DNA from: Limibacillus halophilus
GTDB taxonomy: Bacteria > Pseudomonadota > Alphaproteobacteria > Kiloniellales > CECT-8803
DNA: 64,000 nucleotides
Reading direction: 5' to 3'
NCBI RefSeq assembly: GCF_014191775.1
Contig: NZ_JACHXA010000011.1
Span: 59,647 to 123,646 of the forward strand
This document shows positions 8,790 through 16,538 of this stretch, in pieces (within the stretch, counting starts at the first letter, position 1; each line of letters opens with the position of its first letter). Under the pieces are notes generated by a model, which saw nothing but the letters and a program-made list of their open reading frames with translations, searched no databases and was not told the DNA's origin. The translations under genes were made by a program, and so were the position numbers.

Positions 8790-10351
8790 CCGGCCCGCGC
8801 GTCAACATCTTCGCTTTGTTCGCCGTAGCGATACTATCGCTCGTCATCCTGCCGCATAGTCTGATGCAGGAGACGGTTCTGGATGAAGATCAGTTCGTCG
8901 CCGCCGCGTACCTGATGCGCGACCATTTGCTCTACCGGGACTATCTTTATTTTCAGCCGCCGATCTATCCGCTTCTGGTCGGGTCGATCGGAAACTGGCT
9001 CGCCCCTGAGCAGCTGTTCCTCTTCGCCAGACTGACGAGTTGGGCCATGGCATCTGGCTGCACGTTGCTGATGTACCTCATCGGCCTGCGGTTGACCGAG
9101 CGCCAAACAATAGCTCTGGGCTTGGCTGCCCTGTTTGCACTGTCGCCCTTTCTGATGGCGTCTTTCGGAAGCGCGCGAAACGATATCATGCCGATATTCT
9201 TCGGGCTGTCGGGCGTTGCGTTATGCCTATACGGTCTAGCCAGCGATCGCTGGGCCGGGCGATTGCTGCTGTTGTCGGGGATCGCCCTGGCGCTGGCAGT
9301 GGGAACAAAGCTTTCCGCGGCCTTCATCCCGCTCGTGGTCACGGTCTATGTGATCTCCCGGCGCAGCGGACGGCCATGGAACGAGCACATCAGAACGCGC
9401 GTCTTGCCGTTGGTGCTCGGCGGGATGCTGGGGGCTCTGCCGATTCTCTACTACGCAGTCCAGGCGCCCGACAATTTTCTCTACGACGTGTTCCTGTTTC
9501 ACCTATCCGACGCGCCGACCCGCTGGTACCGCTTTCTCGGGCGGCCGGAAACTTTGGAACCCGGGATGGTCCTGCATATTGTCCTGTCGGTTCTTTTCCA
9601 GGATCCAACCATGCTGGCGGCATTCGCTGTCACCCTTTTGGGTCTGGCGACCGCGCTCGCAGGCCGACTGTGGCACGACCTGCACAGAGCTTTGGACGCG
9701 CGTGATGGTTACTTGGTCCTGGCCCTCTTGGCCGCCGGGTTCATTCTGTCGGCGCAGCCGGTTCCTCATCTCGTGCACTACTTCATGCCCGTTGGTCCTT
9801 ACCTTTTGTTATCGGGTGCGGTGTTTGTGAATTGGCTGGTGGATCGCTATCAGGACCGGCTGACACATTTTCGCATCATCGCCCTTGCTGGTGCCGTGTG
9901 CCTGGCCATCGGCCTGACGCTTTCGCCGCAGGTACGGACCTTGGCGCAGGAAGTAGCAACGGTACGTAACAGCGAACAGTGGGTTCCATCGATGGTTCGC
10001 AACGCGGCCTTGGCGATCCGCCGGGAACTGGCGGACCGGAAGGCTATCGGACCGATCGCTACCTTGAACCCACTCTACGTTATCGAGGCCGGCTTACCCT
10101 TGATGCCGGCGTTCGCCTCCAGCATTTTTCTCTATCGCACTGCCGACCAGGATGATCCCGCTCTCATCTTGCAGGTAAAGGGGATTGCACCAGGACTGCT
10201 CGACACCGTTCTCGGTTCGAACCCGCCTGCCGCCGTCCTGATTGGCCACGAGATAGAAGATCTGTCCCGGCCGATGATCGGCTGGGCGCAAGAGCAAGGA
10301 TATAAGGAAGTGAACAGTCCGGGACCGGGTTTGCGGCTGTTTTTGCGTTAG
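8786..10351 (+). CDS. GT39/ArnT-like membrane glycosyltransferase
   Basis: This 521-residue multi-spanning protein has an N-terminal helix followed by an acidic loop (LDEDQFVAAAYL). It then has DYLYFQPPIYPLL, the pattern of the first periplasmic loop in PMT/ArnT-type GT-C transferases, which use polyprenyl-phosphate sugars. About ten further helices follow, with a periplasmic C-terminal domain from about 395. It overlaps the flippase-like gene by 4 nt. With the divergent GT2-methyltransferase making a lipid-linked sugar, this enzyme is a candidate for transferring that sugar to a surface acceptor. Substrate unknown. Confidence 0.78.
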   Translation: MTGPRVNIFALFAVAILSLVILPHSLMQETVLDEDQFVAAAYLMRDHLLYRDYLYFQPPIYPLLVGSIGNWLAPEQLFLFARLTSWAMASGCTLLMYLIGLRLTERQTIALGLAALFALSPFLMASFGSARNDIMPIFFGLSGVALCLYGLASDRWAGRLLLLSGIALALAVGTKLSAAFIPLVVTVYVISRRSGRPWNEHIRTRVLPLVLGGMLGALPILYYAVQAPDNFLYDVFLFHLSDAPTRWYRFLGRPETLEPGMVLHIVLSVLFQDPTMLAAFAVTLLGLATALAGRLWHDLHRALDARDGYLVLALLAAGFILSAQPVPHLVHYFMPVGPYLLLSGAVFVNWLVDRYQDRLTHFRIIALAGAVCLAIGLTLSPQVRTLAQEVATVRNSEQWVPSMVRNAALAIRRELADRKAIGPIATLNPLYVIEAGLPLMPAFASSIFLYRTADQDDPALILQVKGIAPGLLDTVLGSNPPAAVLIGHEIEDLSRPMIGWAQEQGYKEVNSPGPGLRLFLR

Positions 10352-10358
10352 CTTAATG

Positions 10359-10793
10359 TCACTCCGGGATACGCGCGGTATCGCCCCAGAAACGGCTTAT
10401 CGATTCCATGGCTTCCACCATCCGGTCAAAGGAGACCGGCTTGGTGACGAAGGCGTTGGCACCCGCTGCGTAACAGCTATCGATGTCGCTCTTTGCCGAA
10501 GATGTGCTGACGACAATGACCGGCACCTTACTGAAGCGTTCATGACCGCGCAATTTTTGCAGTACTTCCCGACCGTCCATGACCGGCATATTGAGATCAA
10601 GCAGGATCAGCGCACCGCAGACCGCCGATTCCTCCAATCGAGCCGTCAGCTTCTCGAACAGATCAATCCCGGACCCTATGTGATGAAAGTCGACCTTCTG
10701 CCCCGACGCCTCGATCGCGGCCTTGGTAAGCATCGCATCCTCGGCATCGTCATCAACCATGATTATGGTCAAGAGGTTGCCTGGCTCAAGCAT
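10359..10793 (-). CDS. Single-domain response regulator (Rcp1-like receiver)
   Basis: The 144-residue protein consists of one receiver domain. MVDDDAEDAML supplies the acidic pocket, LILLDLNMPVMDG the phospho-acceptor Asp, VVSTSS the switch Ser/Thr and FVTKP the conserved Lys. There is no output domain. The ATG at 10793 follows GGGGAGGAGG and overlaps the upstream kinase stop by 8 nt, so translation is coupled. Such regulators usually relay phosphate or act by protein contact with a cognate kinase, here the gene just upstream. Confidence 0.9.
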   Translation of the reverse strand: MLEPGNLLTIIMVDDDAEDAMLTKAAIEASGQKVDFHHIGSGIDLFEKLTARLEESAVCGALILLDLNMPVMDGREVLQKLRGHERFSKVPVIVVSTSSAKSDIDSCYAAGANAFVTKPVSFDRMVEAMESISRFWGDTARIPE

Positions 10794-12648
10794 TTGCCTC
10801 CTCCCCAACTCCATAGGGCTGCGACAAAGGCAGGACGATTTGGAAGGTCGCACCCTGTTCAAGCGCGGCCGTGGCCGATATGCGCCCGCCATGGCGCTCG
10901 ACGATCTTGCGGCAGATCGCCAGTCCCATGCCGGTGCCGTCTGCTTGAGACTTGCCGACGAGCCGCCTGAACGGCAGGAACGCGTTATCTGCCTGATCCT
11001 GGGCAAACCCTATTCCGTTGTCCGACACCGCTATGGTTACCTCTCCGTCCCGGGTTTCCTGGGTAATCCTAATTTCCAGATCACGGGTTTTAGAACGATA
11101 CTTTAAGCTGTTCATGAGGAGATTCTGAAACAGGCGTCCCAACAGGTTCGCATTGCCGATAATTGTAGGCAATTCGCAGACCTCAATCTTGGCGCGCGCT
11201 TCGTTCGCAGCCATTTCGACATCGGCGAGAGCCGCCTTTAGCACTTCGTTCAGGTCAATTGCATCGAAAGGCGCCAATTCACGGCCGATACGGGAGTAAG
11301 CGAGCAGCTCTTGTATCAACGCCTGGGATCGGATCGCACCGCCGATCATAAAGGAAAGGTACTGCTTGCCCTCTTCGTCCAGCGCCGAAGCATAGCGTTT
11401 TTCGATCAAGGAACCGAAGGCCGAGATTTTCCGCAACGGCTCTTGCAGGTCGTGGGAAGCGATCTGAGCGAATTGCTCGAGTTCGCTGTTCGAGCGCACC
11501 AGGACATCCGTCATCTCCGCGTTCTGTTTATTTCGCTTCAGCAACGATTTAATCATCAGGCTGACTTGACGGGACAAAACGTCGATCTCGAGAAATGACG
11601 ATTTAAGAGCAACCGGCGCTGCCAACTTGCCTTTGGCCACAGCGGTCAAGCTCCGGCCAAGATCGCGCAGCGGCTGCGACAGCAAATGATCAATGAGGTA
11701 AAACACCGTCACCGCCGCAAGCACGGCTATAACCAGGATCAACCCGGTCCAGCGCAGAAAATCGCCGCGGATCGATGACAGAAGCGATGAAGCCGGGACT
11801 TCAACGACAATGAAGACATCCGGTGCCACGCTACTGATAGCGGCGTGGGCCATGATCCACTGGGTGCCATCGGCACGTTGGTGCATATGAACGGGATCGA
11901 GCGTTTCGACCATTTCGACGATCATCTGATCGTCCGACATATCCGCTTCGGCGTTGGTTATCGATCCCGCACGGACGAACACCTTCCCGCTTCTGTCGAC
12001 GATGGAGACCCTCGTGCCCTCCGGCAGGTTGCGATCGGACAGACGTTGTTCGATCCAGGTCGGCTCCTTTCCGGTAATCAGCAGACCGGATATCTGGTTC
12101 TGCTCGTCAAAGATCGGCAGGGCCATAGGAAGAAATGGTTTCTGGCTGATGCGACCGAAAATGTACCGCCCAACCGCAAACTTGCCCGTGCTTACCGCTT
12201 CCTTGAAGTAATCACGGTCGGAAATATCGACTGGCTTTACGGGTCCGTCCGATCCGCACTCGAATATTCCGTCCCGGTCGGCACGGATGATGGTGCCGAA
12301 TCCCAAGATGACCGATGCGGAATCGCTGAGGATCGATGAGCAGGTCTCAACATCCGTGCCCGCCACCCGGTTGCGTATCAATGCCAGCGTATCGCGTCCC
12401 GATGTGGCCCATTGCTGATGCGCCTCGGCGATCAGAGTTTGAATGCGGTCAACCTGGTCGAAGGCGCGCTGTATTTCACGGTTTCGATAACTGTCGATCG
12501 CCAGATATGCGATCAAGGCACCCGGCAGGACCAGGGTTAACGACAGGGCGGCCGCGAAACCGCGCAATGACCAAAGCTTCTGTGTTCGACGCCCGACCTC
12601 GACGCGCTTGGCGCCACTTTGATCCGCCGCTTGGGCCAGGCTGGTCAC
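10786..12648 (-). CDS. Membrane sensor histidine kinase (CACHE-HAMP-HisKA-HATPase)
   Basis: The 620-residue kinase has a transmembrane helix near 28-50, then an extracytoplasmic double-CACHE-like sensor to about 290 (DISDRDYFKEA is typical). A second helix near 300-320, HAMP, and a HisKA domain with ASHDLQEPLRKI follow. The DLQEPLR variant is that of phytochrome-type kinases. The C-terminal ATPase has NLLMNSLKYR (N box), DNGIGF and GTGMGLAICRKI. The start is GTG, overlapping the TGA of the upstream receiver-GGDEF gene. The sensor probably binds a small organic ligand in the periplasm, and its likely partners are the two flanking receivers. Confidence 0.9.
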   Translation of the reverse strand: MTSLAQAADQSGAKRVEVGRRTQKLWSLRGFAAALSLTLVLPGALIAYLAIDSYRNREIQRAFDQVDRIQTLIAEAHQQWATSGRDTLALIRNRVAGTDVETCSSILSDSASVILGFGTIIRADRDGIFECGSDGPVKPVDISDRDYFKEAVSTGKFAVGRYIFGRISQKPFLPMALPIFDEQNQISGLLITGKEPTWIEQRLSDRNLPEGTRVSIVDRSGKVFVRAGSITNAEADMSDDQMIVEMVETLDPVHMHQRADGTQWIMAHAAISSVAPDVFIVVEVPASSLLSSIRGDFLRWTGLILVIAVLAAVTVFYLIDHLLSQPLRDLGRSLTAVAKGKLAAPVALKSSFLEIDVLSRQVSLMIKSLLKRNKQNAEMTDVLVRSNSELEQFAQIASHDLQEPLRKISAFGSLIEKRYASALDEEGKQYLSFMIGGAIRSQALIQELLAYSRIGRELAPFDAIDLNEVLKAALADVEMAANEARAKIEVCELPTIIGNANLLGRLFQNLLMNSLKYRSKTRDLEIRITQETRDGEVTIAVSDNGIGFAQDQADNAFLPFRRLVGKSQADGTGMGLAICRKIVERHGGRISATAALEQGATFQIVLPLSQPYGVGEEANA

Positions 12649-13568
12649 GAAGCGATCTTTCGCAAGCGCTTGGCTTCATACATGGCACGGTCCGCACGGG
12701 CAACGACCCCGCTGGGGCTTTCCTCGGCCTGAAGGCTGCTTGCGAGACCGATGCTGACGTTTATCGCAAGGGGCTGGCCGCCGTCGGAAAGCGTCAGCGA
12801 AAACTGCATCTCGTTCCGCATCCGATCCAACGCTTCGGTGAGGTTCAGATGCTGCTCGCCCTCCTCCAAGATGACGGCAAACTCATCACCGCCAATACGC
12901 GCAACCACGTCGGTGGCGCGAACCTGGCGCCGCAGGCGCTCGCCAACCTCGATCAAAACCTTATCGCCAGCCGCATGACCGTGCTTGTCGTTGATCTGCT
13001 TGAACTGATCGACGTCTATGACGATCACATGGAAACTGCGATCGCGCCTGGCCGAGCGCCTCGCCGCGTAGACAAGCGCTTCTTCGAAGAACCGGCGATT
13101 GGATAGCCCGGTCAAGGGATCCCGCAGGGAAAGATCGCGGACCTGCTGTTCAAGCTGATGCCTATGCAAGGCGTAACGAATGGAACGCTCTAGCAAAGCC
13201 GGGGTGATTTCACCCTTTACCAGATAGTCGAAGACACCCCGGTTCATGGCTTCCAGGTCGACCGCGCGGTCATGGGTCCCCGTCAGTAACAAGACCGGGA
13301 AGTCAAGCTCCTTGATTTTCAAGCGCTCCATAACATCCAGGCCGGTGCTGCCGCCCAGCCAATAGTCGAGCAAACAAACATCCGGCGCCGCACGCAGCAA
13401 CAGAAGGTCGGCGCGCTCGGTATCGGAAATCCAGATCAACTCATACTCGAAGTCGGCAATTGAACGCAGCGTCGACTCAACAAGCACCTTGTCTTCGATA
13501 TCATCATCCACCAACGCAATGCGGAGCGGCTTGGAATCGTCGGCGGATATGGATGTCGCACTGATCAT
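12645..13568 (-). CDS. Response regulator-diguanylate cyclase (receiver-GGDEF)
   Basis: The 307-residue protein has a receiver domain at about 14-130 (LVDDDIEDKVL, phospho-Asp in CLLDYWLGG, Lys in YLVKGE). A GGDEF domain follows at about 145-305 with DPLTGLSNRRFFEEAL, DVDQFKQIND and an intact IGGDEFA, so it should make cyclic di-GMP. It heads a tightly coupled operon: its TGA overlaps the GTG of the kinase. The ATG at 13568 is chosen over earlier in-frame starts because GAGG lies upstream at usable distance. A perfect CtrA-type box lies about 110 bp upstream (13679-13694), so CtrA control is likely. Confidence 0.9.
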   Translation of the reverse strand: MISATSISADDSKPLRIALVDDDIEDKVLVESTLRSIADFEYELIWISDTERADLLLLRAAPDVCLLDYWLGGSTGLDVMERLKIKELDFPVLLLTGTHDRAVDLEAMNRGVFDYLVKGEITPALLERSIRYALHRHQLEQQVRDLSLRDPLTGLSNRRFFEEALVYAARRSARRDRSFHVIVIDVDQFKQINDKHGHAAGDKVLIEVGERLRRQVRATDVVARIGGDEFAVILEEGEQHLNLTEALDRMRNEMQFSLTLSDGGQPLAINVSIGLASSLQAEESPSGVVARADRAMYEAKRLRKIAS

Positions 13569-13954
13569 AAGTTCCATTCCTCTGATGGCTTGCCGAACCG
13601 GCGCACTTCCCAAAGTGCAAGCGCGATAACGGTCTTTGTCCATTTCCTCAAAATTTAACAAAATGTGACAGAAGTTCGTTAAGAGGCGGTTAACGAATGG
13701 GCATCAGAGGCAACGCGTGCACTGGGAACCCCAGGAAAGCGCCCGCTGCCAACGCTGTAAACCACTGGGCTGACTCTGAAGGGAAGATCGCCCTATCGGG
13801 AAGAAAATCGGCGCGGCGCTCAAGACGCACGCGTAACCGGCTTGACGGCAAAATGCCGCGATGCTTACCATCGGCCTCTCGGGCAATGCGGACGCCCGGT
13901 TAGACGGTTGTCGTCCAAGTTCCGCTCCGAACCCTTGTGGGAAGGAGCGCGCAC
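13569..13954. other. Divergent intergenic region with CtrA-type box
   Basis: About 390 bases separate the leftward signalling operon from the rightward leader ORF. Its left part is AT-rich and carries the CtrA box. The remainder is GC-rich, with no coding frame I would defend until the GGAAGGAG ribosome site at 13940-13947 that serves the 43-codon ORF. Confidence 0.5.
13679..13694. promoter_or_regulatory. CtrA-type binding box (TTAA-N7-TTAAC)
   Basis: TTAAGAGGCGGTTAAC matches the full alphaproteobacterial CtrA consensus TTAA-N7-TTAAC without mismatch. It is embedded in a longer inverted repeat (CGTTAA at 13677-13682 and TTAACG at 13690-13695). It lies about 110 bp upstream of the receiver-GGDEF gene. 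Binding is inferred from the motif only. Confidence 0.65.
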
Positions 13955-14086
13955 ATGACGAGACCAGATTCACACCAAAGATCGAGCCTATTCGAAGCCG
14001 ATAAGGTACGCCGGTTTTGGCGCGTTACAGTTTGCGCACTGTCAGGGCCATTCCTTCAGCAGTTACACCTTAGGTGCAGGCCATGA
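13955..14086 (+). CDS. Predicted 43-residue leader ORF, coupled to the cyclodeaminase-family gene
   Basis: An ATG at 13955 sits seven bases after a near-perfect GGAAGGAG. The frame (starting MTRPDSHQRSSLFEADK) runs to a TGA at 14084-14086 that overlaps the ATG of the next gene as ATGA. The main gene itself has a weak ribosome site, so translation of the small ORF probably delivers ribosomes to it. The peptide is basic with a C-terminal Leu/Cys-rich part; no family is recognised. It may be a regulatory leader peptide rather than a functional protein. Confidence 0.5.
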   Translation: MTRPDSHQRSSLFEADKVRRFWRVTVCALSGPFLQQLHLRCRP

Positions 14087-15069
14087 GCGCGCTGCTCCTT
14101 ACCCGTTTGGATGTGGCCGGGCTGATGGGGCCTGCCGATTATCTCAGCGCAGTCGAAACTGCCTTTCGGTTGAGCAAACACGGCAAGGCGCTGTCCCCGC
14201 CGCCGATGCACATACCCGGTTTAGACGGCGGTTTTCATGCGAAAGGTGCCGCACTCTTGAATGAACGGCAGGTTGTGGCGTTGAAACTCAACGGCAATTT
14301 TCCCGGCAATTCGCGGCTTCAATTGCCCACGATCCAAGGCGTGGTTCTGCTCTGCGATGCCAGGAACGGTATGCTGCTGGCGATAATCGATTCGATTGAG
14401 ATCACATTGCAGCGAACGGCAGCCGCGAGTGCACTTGCCGCAAAGTATCTCGCTAGAGCGGACGCGTCGGCACTCGCCGTTTGCGGCTGTGGCGCGCAAT
14501 CCCGCGCACAGGCCATTGCGTTGGCTGCGGTTTGCGGATTCCATCGCGGCGCTGCTTGGGACGCCGATTATCGGAAGGCCGAAGTATTTTCGGCGGAAAT
14601 GAGCAAAGTTCTCGGCATCCCGTTTGAACCGCTCCCAGATCTACGTAGTGCCACGCGCGGGGCCGATGTGATCGTGACCTGCACCACCGCGCAGATGCCA
14701 TTTTTAACTGAGGCCGACGTCTCGCCTGGTGCGTTCATTGCCGCGGTAGGTGCCGACAACCCCGATAAAAGCGAGATTGCTCCATCGCTCATGGCACGCG
14801 CTAAGGTCGTCGTCGACAACCTGGATCAATGCCTGGAAATGGGCGATCTGCACCATGCGATCGCGGCGGGCGTGATGACGGCCGCTGCAGTACATGGCGA
14901 CCTTGGGGATATTGTTACCGGTCGGATACCGGGGCGAGCGGGTTCTAAGGAAGTCTTCCTGTTCGACTCAACCGGGACGGCAATCCAGGACGTAGCCAGT
15001 GCAGTACGCGTTTACGAGAAAGCCGTCGCTGCCGGAATCGGGACGCCCTTTGCGTTCGCGGCTCCTTGA
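14083..15069 (+). CDS. Ornithine cyclodeaminase / mu-crystallin family protein
   Basis: The 328-residue product matches the OCD/mu-crystallin fold. An N-terminal dimerisation part carries LKLNGNFPGNS and LPTIQGVVLL. The helix IEITLQRTAAASALAAKYLAR leads into a Rossmann NAD(P) site, AVCGCGAQSRAQ. Family members act as ornithine cyclodeaminases, ketimine reductases or alanine/opine-type dehydrogenases, so the substrate is open. The dinucleotide motif has GCGAQS where GxGxQA is usual, still compatible with binding. The ATG at 14083 is chosen because it overlaps the stop of the leader ORF; a GTG at 14074 is in frame. Confidence 0.8.
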   Translation: MSALLLTRLDVAGLMGPADYLSAVETAFRLSKHGKALSPPPMHIPGLDGGFHAKGAALLNERQVVALKLNGNFPGNSRLQLPTIQGVVLLCDARNGMLLAIIDSIEITLQRTAAASALAAKYLARADASALAVCGCGAQSRAQAIALAAVCGFHRGAAWDADYRKAEVFSAEMSKVLGIPFEPLPDLRSATRGADVIVTCTTAQMPFLTEADVSPGAFIAAVGADNPDKSEIAPSLMARAKVVVDNLDQCLEMGDLHHAIAAGVMTAAAVHGDLGDIVTGRIPGRAGSKEVFLFDSTGTAIQDVASAVRVYEKAVAAGIGTPFAFAAP

Positions 15070-15153
15070 CCGCAAGGGATCACGAGGTTCACACGGTTTT
15101 GCCGGTGGCCCGAACCCGCCGCATAACTGAGATTTTAGATGCTCGGAGGGAAA

Positions 15154-15229
15154 TGGTGCCCAGGGGCGGATTCGAACCACCGACACCGTGATTTTCAGTC
15201 ACGTGCTCTACCAACTGAGCTACCTGGGC
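15154..15229 (-). tRNA. tRNA-Phe (GAA)
   Basis: A 76-nt cloverleaf on the minus strand begins GCCCAGG and closes with CCTGGGC, discriminator A and encoded CCA. The D-arm has GCTCAGTTGGTAGAGC, the T-arm GGTTCGAATC, and the anticodon loop CTGAAAA with anticodon GAA. Confidence 0.97.
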
Positions 15230-15357
15230 ACTTGCGATCGACCCAATCTATGCAATTGGGCCAGCATTGGTATGCGCGAGGGCGCTTATAGGAAAACTGG
15301 CGGCCCCTGTCCAGTGGAGAAAGCATTCGGAGCGTCGACCAATCCTACCAAGTAAGG

Positions 15358-16296
15358 TCAGGGGAAGGAAACCTGCAGGTCGCGGCGTTCCCCATCACGC
15401 AAAAAGACCAATGACAGAACCTCGCCGCCGGAAAGCAATTGCACCGCGCGCAACAACGCGGCTTCACTGCGAAGCGGCTGGCCAGCGGCGGCCAACAGCC
15501 GATCCCCGGCTTGCAAGCCTGCTTTCGCGGCGGGGCCGTCCGGCAACAAACCGACAATCCTCAAAGCCGGCATTCCATCGCCGGTAATTTCCGCCTCGGC
15601 CTTTAAGCCAAGGCTCCGGTAACGCACCTTGCCGTTGCCCAACAGTTCTTCGGCCACGCGCTCCAGCAAGGCCACGGAAACCGCAAAATTCACGCCGATG
15701 TTGGCATCCGATTCCTTGGTGAAAATCGCCGAGAGCAGGCCGATCAATCGACCCTGTTCATCGAACAATGCGCCGCCCGACGCGCCCGGATTGACGGCGG
15801 CATCGGTCTGCAGAAAATCCTCCACCACGTTGAAACCTATCCCGGTCCGACCGCTCGCCGACAGGACGCCGCAGGTTACCGACAAATCAAGACCGAAAGC
15901 ATTTCCCACCGCGCAGACCTTGGCTCCCAACGGCGGCGGCGCGGCTCGTTCGGGCACCGGCAGGTCGACCGGCACCCGCAGCAGCGCGATATCGCTCAAA
16001 GGATCGCCCGCAATCACCTCCGCTGGAAACTGCCGCCCGTCGGCCAACCGCACGCGAATAGCCGTCGCCTGTCCGACAACATGCCAAGCCGTGGCGACAA
16101 TGCCACCACTGGCATAGGCAAACCCGCTGCCTTCGGGCTCCTCCAGGCGCTGCTGCCCCGCGTTTTGCGGCCATGTCGGCAGGACACTGACCACCGAATT
16201 CAAGAAACGGTCTTCAAAAGCAACCGTGGTTTTAAGTCCAAAAACCAGAGCGCTGGGCAGCAGTAACAGAAGCAGGCATAGGTGGCGCAGGTTCAT
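15358..16296 (-). CDS. Periplasmic trypsin-like serine protease with PDZ domain (HtrA/DegS-like)
   Basis: The 312-residue protein has a signal or anchor helix (LCLLLLLLPSALVFGL). Its chymotrypsin-like domain has His in TAWHVVG, Asp in SDIALLRV and Ser in NPGASGGAL, followed by one C-terminal PDZ domain (GLLPDGPAAKAGLQAGDRL). It is shorter than classic DegP and has a single PDZ, like DegS/HhoB-type proteases involved in envelope quality control. It is the last gene of the maf-rng-yacG string, with a 4-nt ATGA overlap with yacG. Confidence 0.85.
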   Translation of the reverse strand: MNLRHLCLLLLLLPSALVFGLKTTVAFEDRFLNSVVSVLPTWPQNAGQQRLEEPEGSGFAYASGGIVATAWHVVGQATAIRVRLADGRQFPAEVIAGDPLSDIALLRVPVDLPVPERAAPPPLGAKVCAVGNAFGLDLSVTCGVLSASGRTGIGFNVVEDFLQTDAAVNPGASGGALFDEQGRLIGLLSAIFTKESDANIGVNFAVSVALLERVAEELLGNGKVRYRSLGLKAEAEITGDGMPALRIVGLLPDGPAAKAGLQAGDRLLAAAGQPLRSEAALLRAVQLLSGGEVLSLVFLRDGERRDLQVSFP

Positions 16297-16538
16297 TCGT
16301 CGTCTCCCTCGCCGTCCACTCCTCCATCTCCATAGGTGCCGTCATCCCCGGACAAGGGCGGCTCGTCGGTCGGCACCCTGTAGGCCCCGGTAAACCACCG
16401 CCCCAAGTCTATCTCCGCGCAACGGGCCGAACAGAAAGGGCGATGCTCGGTCGTGGGCGCGCGGCGGCAAATCGGACAGCCACCTTTGCTACGCCGCGCT
16501 TGTGGTAAAGGTACCACCTGCGGGGCCTTGTCGTTCAT
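16293..16538 (-). CDS. yacG: Zinc-binding protein YacG (DNA gyrase inhibitor family)
   Basis: This 81-residue protein has the four-cysteine zinc site CPICRR and FCSARCAEIDLGRW typical of YacG, which binds GyrB and restrains gyrase in E. coli. The C-terminus is acidic (GDDGTYGDGG...). The ATG at 16538 overlaps the TGA of the RNase gene (ATGA). Its own stop overlaps the start of the protease gene in the same way, so it is the middle of a coupled operon. Confidence 0.9.
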   Translation of the reverse strand: MNDKAPQVVPLPQARRSKGGCPICRRAPTTEHRPFCSARCAEIDLGRWFTGAYRVPTDEPPLSGDDGTYGDGGVDGEGDDE

